This document shows, one piece after another, positions 53,041-62,228 of a DNA stretch of 64,000 nt. Position numbers and translations under genes: made by a program. Below the pieces are notes generated by a model. That model saw only the letters and a list, made by a program, of their open reading frames with translations. It had not been told where the DNA came from and ran no database searches. Position 1 is the stretch's first letter; each line of letters begins with the position of its first letter. The DNA is taken from positions 4,712,594-4,776,593 of the forward strand of contig CP073749.1 in assembly GCA_024398055.1 (NCBI GenBank), in the 5' to 3' direction. The stretch is from a bacterium SCSIO 12741. GTDB taxonomy: Bacteria > Bacteroidota > Bacteroidia > Flavobacteriales_G > Salibacteraceae.

Positions 53041-55176
53041 CTAACGGGTTTTAACCAATCGAAAAACCTGCTCTTGTCCATCCAATTGAATCGAAATGAA
53101 GTAAGTACCTTCTGGTTCAGCGGTCAAATCGATGAATTGTTTAGAATCGGTCAAATTCCTTTGCTCCCAGACTAACTTCCCTTGAGCATCAGCAATCATT
53201 ACCTGATAAACCTTTCCCTCCTCATTCAACTCAAGCACAAATTCGCCGGATGTTGGATTGGGGTAAATGCGTACTAACTTCTCGATCGTATTTGGGTCGT
53301 AAACGCCTAATTGCAGCGAAGAAATGGTGTAGCAAGAAGAGGTGTCAACACATCCATTATCCTCAATAATCAAAGCATAACTACCGTTTTGACTGGCCGA
53401 AAACTGAGCTGTATTTTGTCCAGACACCATTTGCCCCGATTGACAATCTATCCACGTATAAGATTGAGCCGACTGATTGACAGCAGTCAATACAGATGTG
53501 TTTTGGACCACCGAGGTATCCGCCTGCTTAAAGGTTAATAAGGTGCTCACCAAACTGTCGCAACCATATTGGCTCTGGAGTTGACTGGCGTGAAAGGTAC
53601 TTGACGTAGTCGTCGAACCATCAGGAAAGGTATACACTTGACCTTGGCAAACGGTATCATAAACTCGAACGGAGTAATCCGGGTGGGTGATCAATTGGGT
53701 CTCCAAAATGCTATCGCATCCCATTTTATTGGTAAAGTAGCTACGGTATACCGTGTCGTAGGCAAAACTAAACCCATCGTAAAAAGTATGAGGTGTTCCA
53801 ACGCAGGTGTAAGCTGTATCCTTTGTTAAGGACAGCGGGAAAACGTATAAGGAATCTAAAATCAATTGGTCGCAGCTTCGAGGTTGAGTAAGCAAATTGC
53901 TATCCACCTTAGATATACTCGATGTATCTCCATCTCGAAAGGTAAAAACCTGCCCCCAGCAAATGGTGTGATATTGATATTGACCTGTCGGTGGGGCCAC
54001 TGTCAATTCCGTATAAATAACAGAATCACATCCTAAGGAAGTGGAAACTATACTTGTATCCAACTGGCTTGTACTGGAAGTAGAACCATCAGGAAAGGTG
54101 AAGATCTTTCCCTGGCAAATAGTATCCTTTCGATGAGTAATCGGAGCAGCAGTTACGGTCAATTGGCTCTCAATCTTATAATCGCAACCCTGAGCATTTA
54201 ATAAACTGGTATGAGTTTGTGCTACTTGTGATTGGGTACTATCCGGGAAAATAAATACCTGTCCTTGACAGATCGTGTCTTTTTCTTTGTACAAAGGAGC
54301 CGGTGTAACGTACAAGTGACTGACAATGACCGAATCACAACCACGACTTGATGTCAATTGACTGGTATGGGTTTTAGACACTTTGGATTGAGTCCAATCT
54401 GGGAAATAAAAGGTCATACCTTCGCAAATGGTATCGGATTGAACATTTGCGTAGTTCGGATACACCTTTAGGTCGGTAATAACCAAACTATCACAGCCAA
54501 ATTTATCCGTAAGCAATGTGGTATCAATCACATTAACTTGACTGGAGTCTCCATTCGGAAAATAATAGGTATCCCCCTGACAGATAGAAACTTTTTTCTC
54601 ATTGGTATCCAATGGCCGTATTGCCAAATAGGTTAATAACAAACTGTCGCATCCTTGGGAATTGGTAAAGAAAGTGGTGTCCCACTGCCGAGTTCTTCCA
54701 GTATCGCCATCCGGAAATATATGAAAGTCTCCCGGACAAATGAACACAGGTGAAGCAGTGGTTTTGGGCGGATCAAGTATTTTTAGATCAACAATATAGA
54801 CGCTATCGCAACCTGCTGACAAGCTCACATAGGCTGTATCCTTTCCGCTGACCCTCGAGCTATCTCCATCTTCAAAAAAGTAAGTTCTCCCATAACACAA
54901 GGTGTCTTTTCGATGCTCGATTTTTTGGGAAGCCGGGAGCACAACCAAGTTAAAAATAGAATCAGCATGAATACCCACCTTCGCGCAATTGGTATCGCGA
55001 TGGGTGCGGTACCCCTTGACATATCGGCCTCTAAACAACACTGAATCACTCGAACAAATCTTGGTGGTATCATTTACTATTATCGCTGGGTTAGGTACTG
55101 TTATGGTCCAGGAATTAAGCATATGGTAAGAAAATATGGGCTGGCCGATATACTGATCCCTGAGAACACAGGACAC
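53041..55176 (-). CDS. T9SS type A protein with CDSL/FPDG repeats, main fragment of a frameshifted gene
   Basis: This frame holds one variant unit, nine regular two-cysteine repeats (about 75-540), an Ig-like WIDC module and a complete type A sorting domain (RIYPNPTSGEFVLEL, EPEGTYFISI). It lacks a signal peptide and begins inside the shared N-terminal domain with DQYIGQPIFSYHMLNSW. The missing front is in another frame at 55101-55802. One extra G at the GGG of 55159-55161 joins VFSG to DQYIGQPIF, matching the FSGSHYRGQPFF of the paralogue at 48258-50539. The joined protein is about 920 residues. Confidence 0.78.
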   Translation of the reverse strand: MSCVLRDQYIGQPIFSYHMLNSWTITVPNPAIIVNDTTKICSSDSVLFRGRYVKGYRTHRDTNCAKVGIHADSIFNLVVLPASQKIEHRKDTLCYGRTYFFEDGDSSRVSGKDTAYVSLSAGCDSVYIVDLKILDPPKTTASPVFICPGDFHIFPDGDTGRTRQWDTTFFTNSQGCDSLLLTYLAIRPLDTNEKKVSICQGDTYYFPNGDSSQVNVIDTTLLTDKFGCDSLVITDLKVYPNYANVQSDTICEGMTFYFPDWTQSKVSKTHTSQLTSSRGCDSVIVSHLYVTPAPLYKEKDTICQGQVFIFPDSTQSQVAQTHTSLLNAQGCDYKIESQLTVTAAPITHRKDTICQGKIFTFPDGSTSSTSQLDTSIVSTSLGCDSVIYTELTVAPPTGQYQYHTICWGQVFTFRDGDTSSISKVDSNLLTQPRSCDQLILDSLYVFPLSLTKDTAYTCVGTPHTFYDGFSFAYDTVYRSYFTNKMGCDSILETQLITHPDYSVRVYDTVCQGQVYTFPDGSTTTSSTFHASQLQSQYGCDSLVSTLLTFKQADTSVVQNTSVLTAVNQSAQSYTWIDCQSGQMVSGQNTAQFSASQNGSYALIIEDNGCVDTSSCYTISSLQLGVYDPNTIEKLVRIYPNPTSGEFVLELNEEGKVYQVMIADAQGKLVWEQRNLTDSKQFIDLTAEPEGTYFISIQLDGQEQVFRLVKTR

Positions 55177-55802
55177 CCTAGCGAATCATATAGTCCTACG
55201 GTTTGGGTGGAACATACTTGGTCAGGTTTTCCACTCGGCGGACTTCCTCCATGATAACCACGCCAAGAGTAGCCTACGCAACAATTAAAAGGCACTGTTC
55301 CCACTGCGGGTCCAATATGATAGCCCGAAAGCTTTTGAGTGCCAGCCTTAAATTCAACTGTATCGCAACATCCCAAGGAACTCATTTGAAAACCAAAGGG
55401 CACTTTTGCCAAATCAATGGGGATACTCATCGTCGCAAATTGAACATAATATAAACCGTCATAAGCCTCTACTTCAATCGAGTTGGCAAATAAGGGATGA
55501 ACATCCACATTGGTAAATCGATACTTCAGGTTGCCCAAGTGAGTGCCCGTAAAACGCCAATTGTTTACCGGATTTGAATAGGTGTGGGGAGCTCTTAAAA
55601 CAATCGTACTCCAAGGCATAGGAAGAGAATCCAATTCTATTTCAACAATGGCTCCATAACCCATGCAATCTGCATTTTTGACGATGGTGGTCTTTTTAAT
55701 ACTTGGGTTATTGGGAATTTGAGCCACCTGTTCCAAAGGAATAAAGCACAAGAAAAGGAGCAACAGAAAAATCCTGTTATGCCAGGTTGAAGTCGGAATC
55801 AT
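55101..55802 (-). CDS. N-terminal fragment of the frameshifted CDSL/FPDG repeat protein
   Basis: A signal peptide (about 1-28, with IFLLLLFLCFIPLEQVAQ) and the shared N-terminal domain (KNADCMGYGAIVEIEL ... YDSLGCPVFSG) without any repeats. After VFSG the reading leaves the frame and stops. The continuation lies in the next frame from 55161 downward. A TAATTTCG -7 box lies upstream. Confidence 0.78.
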   Translation of the reverse strand: MIPTSTWHNRIFLLLLFLCFIPLEQVAQIPNNPSIKKTTIVKNADCMGYGAIVEIELDSLPMPWSTIVLRAPHTYSNPVNNWRFTGTHLGNLKYRFTNVDVHPLFANSIEVEAYDGLYYVQFATMSIPIDLAKVPFGFQMSSLGCCDTVEFKAGTQKLSGYHIGPAVGTVPFNCCVGYSWRGYHGGSPPSGKPDQVCSTQTVGLYDSLGCPVFSGISISASPYFLTICLIPGP

Positions 55803-55827
55803 GATTAGTCAATCAAATGGTGAATTC

Positions 55828-55835
55828 CGAAATTA
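55828..55835 (-). promoter_or_regulatory. -7 element (TAATTTCG, minus strand)
   Basis: TAnnTTnG match 26 bases upstream of the ATG at 55802. The same octamer is used before the LamG paralogue. Confidence 0.45.
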
Positions 55836-55929
55836 CTACAAATTCAAACATCTTCTCGCCAGATTTAACCACTCACTGACGAAATACCTGTTTTTCAGAT
55901 TACCAGACCTAAGACTGTAAAATTCAACT

Positions 55930-56286
55930 TTACCTCTGCACACTCCTCTCCAAAAATCCCTGCAACAACGAAAGGATCAAACTAAAAGCAAGGGCCCACC
56001 AGAAGCCATCTACCCAAAAGCCGTTGATTAAATAATCGGCGAGCTGAATAACGAATACATTGATAATCAGCAAAAACAATCCCAAGGTAAGGACCGTAAT
56101 TGGGATAGTAATAATGATCAATAAGGGTTTGACCCAGGCATTGAGCAAGGCAAGTACTAAGGCCACAATGATACCGGTCCAAAAACCGTCCAAATGGATT
56201 CCAGGTAAAAGCCATGCCGTGGCATACACCGAGATAGATAGAAGCAGCACCCGGCCAAAAAAGGAAATGCGTTCTTGATTTTCCAT
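55930..56286 (-). CDS. Phage holin family 4-helix membrane protein (PF04020 type)
   Basis: A 118-residue protein from the ATG at 56286 (MENQERISFFGRVLLL). Four hydrophobic helices with GIHLDGFWTGIIVALVLALL and NAWVKPLLIIITIPITVLTLG are typical of the small PF04020 membrane proteins that are called holin-like but are widespread chromosomal genes of unknown role. A longer frame adds 60 residues with no resemblance to the family. It is divergent from the DUF819 gene, with 64 bases between starts. There is no phage context. Confidence 0.85.
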   Translation of the reverse strand: MENQERISFFGRVLLLSISVYATAWLLPGIHLDGFWTGIIVALVLALLNAWVKPLLIIITIPITVLTLGLFLLIINVFVIQLADYLINGFWVDGFWWALAFSLILSLLQGFLERSVQR

Positions 56287-56324
56287 TTGATAAAAGTACC
56301 ACAAAGCGCTTTGCCATAAAAGGC

Positions 56325-56332
56325 TATTTTTG
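56325..56332 (+). promoter_or_regulatory. -7 element (TATTTTTG) before the DUF819 gene
   Basis: An exact TAnnTTTG, 18 bases before the ATG at 56351. It overlaps the TTG codon at 56330, which therefore is unlikely to be the start. Confidence 0.45.
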
Positions 56333-56350
56333 GCCGAAATCACAAAAAAT

Positions 56351-57766
56351 ATGATTGAAGAAGTAGTATCAGATATTCCATTCATTACCAATGACGCTGT
56401 CGTTTTTGGTATTCTGGTGGCCCTGTTGATGCTGGTGTTCAAAACCAGTGAAATGAAAACTTTCAAAGGGTTTTATTCGATTTTCCCAGCACTCCTCCTC
56501 TGCTACTTTCTTCCCTCGCTTTTTAGCACCTTGGGCGTTATCTCTCCTTGTTGGATAGATATGTCAGCGGCAATAAGTCATTTAACCAGCCAGGGTTATG
56601 ATCTTACGGGTATTCATGACGTTGGAGAATTCAAAAAATGGGCTTTCGCCAATGAAGTGGGCAACGACATTTTATCTCCCTTCATCAGTAAATCCAAGCT
56701 CTATTTTGTGGCTTCGCGTTACTTGCTCCCAGCGAGTTTGGTGCTGCTTACCTTGAGCATCAACTTGAAGGAAGTATTTAAACTTGGCCCCAAAGCTCTG
56801 GTTATGTTCTTTACCGCAACCATTGGTGTGGTTTTGGGTGGACCATTGGCGGTTTTGATCTTTTCTTACATCTCTCCGGAGGTTGTAGGTGGTGTAGAAC
56901 CGAACGAAGTTTGGCGGGGAATGACCACCGTGGCCGGAAGCTGGATTGGTGGTGGTGCCAACCAGGCTGCGATGTACGAAATCTTTAAAGAGGGTGACAA
57001 AAACCTCATCTCAGGAAGTATGTATTCCATCATGATTACGGTAGATATCGTAATTGCTGAGGTATGGATGTTCTTCTTACTGCTGGGTGTGGGTAAATCA
57101 AAAGCGATTGACAAATTCTTTAAGGCAGATGCCAGTTCGGTGGAAACGTTGAAAAACCACATGCATGAGTTCAGCCAGAAAATTGCCCGTATTCCAACCT
57201 TCAATGACTTGATGATTATCGTTGGTATTGGACTCGGAGTTACCGGCCTTTCTCACTTTATCGCCGGTTACATTGCCCCTTGGATTAAAGAAACCTCTCC
57301 CTTTTTGGCGGAAACGTTTAGCCTTGGATCTGGTTTCTTCTGGTTGATCGTATTGGCTACCACCTTCGGAATTGGACTGTCTTTTACCAAGGCTCGAAAC
57401 TATGAGGGAGCGGGTGCATCCAAAGTGGGAAGCGTATTCATCTACATTTTGGTAGCTACCATCGGTATGAAAATGGACATTCTGGCTATTCGTGAAAATC
57501 CAATGATCTTTTTGGTAGGACTCACTTGGATGGCCTTCCACGTCGGCTTGCTCTTTGTGGTAGGTAAAATGATTCGCGCTCCTTTCTTCTTCCTGGCTGT
57601 AGGAAGTAAGGCCAATATTGGAGGAGCTGCTTCGGCCCCTGTTGTGGCTGCTGCCTTCCACCCTTCCCTGGCTCCGGTAGGCGTTTTACTGGCCGTTTTG
57701 GGCTATGCCTTAGGAACTTATGGAGCTTGGATCTGCGGGATATTGATGTCGGGAGTGGCCCCTTAG
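56351..57766 (+). CDS. DUF819 family multi-pass membrane protein
   Basis: 471 residues from the ATG at 56351 (MIEEVVSDIPFITNDAVVFG). About eleven hydrophobic helices are present, with the family blocks LPSLFSTLGVI, GSWIGGGANQAAMYEIF and GSKANIGGAASAPVVAAAF. The DUF819 family looks like a transporter related to the bile/arsenite-type symporters, with glycine-rich crossover helices, but no substrate is established. The start was chosen on the -7 box just upstream. It stands alone and divergent from the holin-like gene. Confidence 0.88.
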   Translation: MIEEVVSDIPFITNDAVVFGILVALLMLVFKTSEMKTFKGFYSIFPALLLCYFLPSLFSTLGVISPCWIDMSAAISHLTSQGYDLTGIHDVGEFKKWAFANEVGNDILSPFISKSKLYFVASRYLLPASLVLLTLSINLKEVFKLGPKALVMFFTATIGVVLGGPLAVLIFSYISPEVVGGVEPNEVWRGMTTVAGSWIGGGANQAAMYEIFKEGDKNLISGSMYSIMITVDIVIAEVWMFFLLLGVGKSKAIDKFFKADASSVETLKNHMHEFSQKIARIPTFNDLMIIVGIGLGVTGLSHFIAGYIAPWIKETSPFLAETFSLGSGFFWLIVLATTFGIGLSFTKARNYEGAGASKVGSVFIYILVATIGMKMDILAIRENPMIFLVGLTWMAFHVGLLFVVGKMIRAPFFFLAVGSKANIGGAASAPVVAAAFHPSLAPVGVLLAVLGYALGTYGAWICGILMSGVAP

Positions 57767-57878
57767 GGTTGTCTCTTGGCTAACAACGGGTTCCCGGCGA
57801 GTTGAATAACTTTGTGAAAACGGCAAAGAATTTTACGGCGATTAGCCAACCATTTCGGGATTTCGAAGTTCTTTGTAA

Positions 57879-60800
57879 ATGAGGACCCTTTTGAAAAAAT
57901 TTGGTTACATAATCCTGCTTTTGGCAGCACTTTCGTCGTGTTGGCCAGGCATAAGCTATGCCCACGATCACGAAGGGGATCTTCATTCCTATTCCTTTGT
58001 AGAAAACCGCAACCAGTGGCCAGATCAAATCCACTACCGGGTGGAGATTCCATCAGGCAAACTCTACCTCGAAAAAAACAGACTCTTTTTTCACTTTTCA
58101 GATTGGTCGCAATTGCACTCCTGGCACATAGGTGAGGCGGAATTTGAAAATGACAATGTGGTCATAAACCACCACAGCTATGAAGTAGAATTTGTGGGGG
58201 CCAATCCGGAAGCCAAGGTAAAAGGGAATTTCCCCTCGATCTCTTACTACAATTTCTTCTTAGGAGATGATCCTGATCAATGGGTCTCGGATGTACCGGC
58301 CTATCAAGAAGTTATTTACGAAGATTTGTACCCAGGCATTGACCTAAAAATATACTCGAAAGAGGATCAGTTGAAATACGAATTCATTGTAGATCCAATG
58401 GCCGATCCCAGTCAAATTCAACTGCGCTACAAGGGTCAGGATCAGTTAAAAATTAAGGATGGACAACTCGAAATCCACACTTCTCTGGCTGAAATCCGGG
58501 AAGATCGTCCGGTACTGTTTCTGAAAAAACAGGAAGAGCTTACCCAAATTCCGGGGAGTTACCTGCTTCGTAAAAATACGGTATCCTTTCGGGTAGATGG
58601 ATCCTACAATGGGCATGACACGCTGATCATTGATCCAACCATGATCTTTTCGACCTATTCGGGATCCACTTCACCCAACTTTGGTTACACAGCTACCTTC
58701 GATTCTGAGGGATTCCTTTATTCTGGCAGTACGGTTTTCGGAAATGGTTACGACACCACCTTGGGTGCCTTCCAAACCACCTTTGCCGGAGGTTTTGGTC
58801 CAGGTGGAACGGATATCGCCATTACGAAATACGACACTACTGGTGGCTTTATGGTCTACTCTACCTACTTAGGTGGAACGGGTGATGAGCAACCGCATTC
58901 GATTGTAGTCAATAGCCGCGATCAGCTGTATATGCTGGGTACTTCGGGCTCGCTCGATTTTCCCACGGCAACCAATGGTTTACAGAGGCAACTTAAGGTA
59001 CCCAATGTGCTCAACAATGTGACCTTAGGCGGCATGGGGATTCGCTTCGACCAGGGTTGCGATATGGTTGTGGTAAAGTTTAGCAACGATGGAAAATTCA
59101 TGCTCGGAGGTACCTACATTGGAGGAAGTTCAAACGACGGCCTCAATGACTACGATTTGGGCACTCCGGTGGTACGCCGCCTGAAATACAACTATGCCGA
59201 TGAGGTTCGGGGAGAAATTGATATTGATCGCGACGACAATGTCTACATCGCCTCCACCACGATGTCTAACGACTTTCCAATTGTAGGTAATACTGTTTTT
59301 ACCAGCTACCAATTTGGTAAGCAGGATGGTATTATTGTCAAGTTAAAAAATGATTTATCCGGCATCATTTGGAGTTCCTATTGGGGCGGCATTGGACTCG
59401 ATGCCATTTACTCATTGGCTATTGACCGCAACAACAACATTGTAGTTGCTGGTGGAACTACTTCACCTAATTTCCCTGCAGGATCTCATCCCCGTTATCG
59501 ATCTCAACAAGGAGGCCGCTGTGATGGATTCATCAGCCATATCAAAAGTGATGGTACAGCGATCATCAACAGTACCTATTATGGAACACGTCAATACGAT
59601 CAGGTCTATTTTGTGGATTTAGACAAGGACGAAAACATCTTTGTCTACGGACAAACCGAAGACTCTACCAACCACTTTATAAGGCATGCAGCCTATAACA
59701 CACCTCGAAGTGGTCAATTTGTAACCAAGTTTGGGCCTCAGCTGGACACCATTCACTGGTCTACCACATTTGGTACGGCAACCGGAGTTGGACAATTGGC
59801 CAGCCCCAACATCTCGCCAACAGCGTTTTTGGTAGACTTGTGTAGCAGTATTTACCTGTCTGGTTGGGGAGGTGCTACCAATCAAAGTCCTATTGTGACT
59901 AACAATGCTGGACATACAGGAGGCATGGACACGCTTGGCATTGTTCCTGGTAACCTCGTTTCTGGTACAACAGATTCCAGTGACTTTTACCTCATGGTGC
60001 TCAAGGATGATGCATCGCAACTGGTGTTTGGTGCCTTTATTGGAGGAAGCGCTGCCGAACACGTAGATGGTGGAACGAGTAGATTTGATAAGAAGGGTAA
60101 GATCTACCAATCGGTGTGTGCTGCCTGTGTCAATACCACTGTTCAGTTTCCAACGACTCCGGGTGCTCATGCCCGAAATTCAGGATCTGCTTCGTGTAAT
60201 AATGCGGTGTTTAAGATGGACTTCCTCCCACCTACTGTGGTTTCAGAGTTTCAGATTCCTGCCGAATTGTGCATCAACGATTCTGTTCAGGCAATCAACT
60301 TGAGTAAGGAGCAAAAATCGTCGACCTATAAATGGTTTTTTGGCAAGGATTCATCCACCCAAAAGGAGCCTTTCATCACTTTTGATAGCACAGGAACTTT
60401 TAAGGTGACTCTTATTATCATCGACTCCACTTCGTGCAACATTGTGGACTCATTAACCAAGAATGTATCTGTTAGAGCGGCTAACCTAAGCTTCTTTCCC
60501 AACGATTCCCTTTGTTTGGGCGATACCATTGATATTGGTGGAAACTTTGATCCCAGCCTAACTTATTCCTGGATTCCCAATCACCGACTAACGAATCCTA
60601 ACTCCATGTTAACCGGGGCTTACCCTACACAAACGACCAATTATAGAATGCTGGTATCCGGCCCAAATCAGTTATGTACGGATACCTTCCAAATTACCTT
60701 GCAAGTGGACTCAGCCGTTGAAGCTCTTTTTAGCCTACCCGATTCTGTGTGCGAACCGTTTCAGGTTACTGCTATGAATCAGAGCACCTTGCTCAGCACA

Positions 60801-62222
60801 TCCACCTGGATCTGGGACATCACGCAGTTAGGAACCACCACCGTGGCCAATCCCCAACTTCAGATCAGTAAGAAGGGAGTATATCAATTTGAACTTCGAG
60901 TATCTGATAGCCTTTCCTGCAACAAACACGACACCCTGATTCGGGAAGTAATCGCCGAAAGTGATACCACTTTTCCACTTTTTCCGCAACTGGCTTGTAA
61001 TCGCGTAGGCGTTGAAATTGGCATTCCTGACACTTCAGGTTATACCTACCGATGGACCAGTGGCTACGAGTTGAGTGACTCCACCGTTTCGCAACCCATT
61101 GCCAATCCGGCAACAGATACGACCTATTTCTTGTTGATCGACAAAGGCATTTGTACCGATACGGCGGTGCAAGAGGTATTTATCGATTCCATTTTACTGG
61201 CAACAGATGGAGATACCAATGTATGCCTAACAAATAGCCAATCCGTGGAGATTGGTGCTACAGGTTTTGGTACTTCTTCCAAATTCCACTGGTCGAGCGA
61301 TACTTTATTTAGCGATACGTTAACGGCGCTCACGGATAGTACATTGTTGGTTACCCCAAGTGGTTTTGTAAGCACTTATTATGTTCGCGCTACCTCCTCA
61401 CGAGGTTGTTCACGAGCCGATTCTGTCATTGTTAGAATCAACGATTTTGGGATTCGCACCTCCAATGATGCCTCCATTTGCTTGGGCGATTCGGTTTGGA
61501 TGAATGTGATTAGTGATGTTCCCGGCGATACCTTGTTTGCTCGATGGACACCGTTTGAGGAAATGCACACGAGTAACGATAGCACCTCTGTTTTGGTGAC
61601 ACCTTCAGAAGATCGCTGGTATCAGGTAGAAGTGGAAAACCGAATCAAATGTTTGATCGTGGATTCCGTGTTTATTGAGGTTTCAGAATTGGACACCCTA
61701 CAGGCAGATGCCACTACTAATCGCGATACAATCTTAAAGAACCAATTTGCTCAACTGGATGTTACGCCTAAAGGTTTTGCCTATAGATGGGAACCCGAGA
61801 CGGGATTGAGTAACACCACCGCAGCCGATCCTCAGGCCAGTCCCCAGGAAACTACGACTTACGAGGTCACCGTATTTGATCCCAATAAACCGGAATGCGA
61901 AGTGAAGCGTAGTGTATTGATTCAGGTGGATGAAATAGTGTGCGGTACTCCATTCATCTATTTACCCAATAGCTTTACACCCAACGAAGACGGCAAAAAT
62001 GACAAACTCTATTTGCGTGGAAAATATGTAGACCACATGGAACTCTACATTTATAACCGCTGGGGTGAAAAAGTCTTTCAATCGAATGAACAATCCGAAG
62101 GCTGGGATGGCCAATACAAGGATGCACCGGCTCCCGGGGACGTTTATTCCTACTACCTCTATGTAAGATGTGTAGATAATCAGGAATACGAAACCAAAGG
62201 AGACATTACCCTCATTCGATAA
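57879..62222 (+). CDS. DUF7948/SBBP propeller protein with PKD-like modules and T9SS type B C-terminal domain
   Basis: 1447 residues. An N-terminal signal or lipid anchor region (about 1-27) is followed by a DUF7948 domain (about 35-245, SFVENRNQWPDQIHYRVEI), a set of SBBP propeller repeats (about 250-780, ITKYDTTGGFMVYSTYLGG), a PKD domain and several Ig-like repeats (about 785-1350), and a type B sorting domain (SFTPNEDGKNDKLYLRG, NRWGEKVF). Such proteins sit at the cell surface in gliding or T9SS-rich Bacteroidota. It is followed directly by PorP/SprF and a PorE-like gene, the standard arrangement of a type B cargo with its outer-membrane partner. Confidence 0.88.
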   Translation: MRTLLKKFGYIILLLAALSSCWPGISYAHDHEGDLHSYSFVENRNQWPDQIHYRVEIPSGKLYLEKNRLFFHFSDWSQLHSWHIGEAEFENDNVVINHHSYEVEFVGANPEAKVKGNFPSISYYNFFLGDDPDQWVSDVPAYQEVIYEDLYPGIDLKIYSKEDQLKYEFIVDPMADPSQIQLRYKGQDQLKIKDGQLEIHTSLAEIREDRPVLFLKKQEELTQIPGSYLLRKNTVSFRVDGSYNGHDTLIIDPTMIFSTYSGSTSPNFGYTATFDSEGFLYSGSTVFGNGYDTTLGAFQTTFAGGFGPGGTDIAITKYDTTGGFMVYSTYLGGTGDEQPHSIVVNSRDQLYMLGTSGSLDFPTATNGLQRQLKVPNVLNNVTLGGMGIRFDQGCDMVVVKFSNDGKFMLGGTYIGGSSNDGLNDYDLGTPVVRRLKYNYADEVRGEIDIDRDDNVYIASTTMSNDFPIVGNTVFTSYQFGKQDGIIVKLKNDLSGIIWSSYWGGIGLDAIYSLAIDRNNNIVVAGGTTSPNFPAGSHPRYRSQQGGRCDGFISHIKSDGTAIINSTYYGTRQYDQVYFVDLDKDENIFVYGQTEDSTNHFIRHAAYNTPRSGQFVTKFGPQLDTIHWSTTFGTATGVGQLASPNISPTAFLVDLCSSIYLSGWGGATNQSPIVTNNAGHTGGMDTLGIVPGNLVSGTTDSSDFYLMVLKDDASQLVFGAFIGGSAAEHVDGGTSRFDKKGKIYQSVCAACVNTTVQFPTTPGAHARNSGSASCNNAVFKMDFLPPTVVSEFQIPAELCINDSVQAINLSKEQKSSTYKWFFGKDSSTQKEPFITFDSTGTFKVTLIIIDSTSCNIVDSLTKNVSVRAANLSFFPNDSLCLGDTIDIGGNFDPSLTYSWIPNHRLTNPNSMLTGAYPTQTTNYRMLVSGPNQLCTDTFQITLQVDSAVEALFSLPDSVCEPFQVTAMNQSTLLSTSTWIWDITQLGTTTVANPQLQISKKGVYQFELRVSDSLSCNKHDTLIREVIAESDTTFPLFPQLACNRVGVEIGIPDTSGYTYRWTSGYELSDSTVSQPIANPATDTTYFLLIDKGICTDTAVQEVFIDSILLATDGDTNVCLTNSQSVEIGATGFGTSSKFHWSSDTLFSDTLTALTDSTLLVTPSGFVSTYYVRATSSRGCSRADSVIVRINDFGIRTSNDASICLGDSVWMNVISDVPGDTLFARWTPFEEMHTSNDSTSVLVTPSEDRWYQVEVENRIKCLIVDSVFIEVSELDTLQADATTNRDTILKNQFAQLDVTPKGFAYRWEPETGLSNTTAADPQASPQETTTYEVTVFDPNKPECEVKRSVLIQVDEIVCGTPFIYLPNSFTPNEDGKNDKLYLRGKYVDHMELYIYNRWGEKVFQSNEQSEGWDGQYKDAPAPGDVYSYYLYVRCVDNQEYETKGDITLIR

Positions 62223-62228
62223 GTGAGA

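Noticed and set aside
40189-55802. CRISPR-like repeat array
   Set aside because: The regularity lies at protein level with variable DNA between units. There are no short identical repeats with unique spacers of fixed length.
55930-56286. Prophage suspicion from the holin-like gene
   Set aside because: PF04020 proteins are common chromosomal genes, and no lysin, integrase or structural phage gene is nearby.
56287-56466. Longer start of the holin-like protein
   Set aside because: It would place 60 polar and unrelated residues before a normal family N-terminus and run into the promoter and start of the divergent DUF819 gene.
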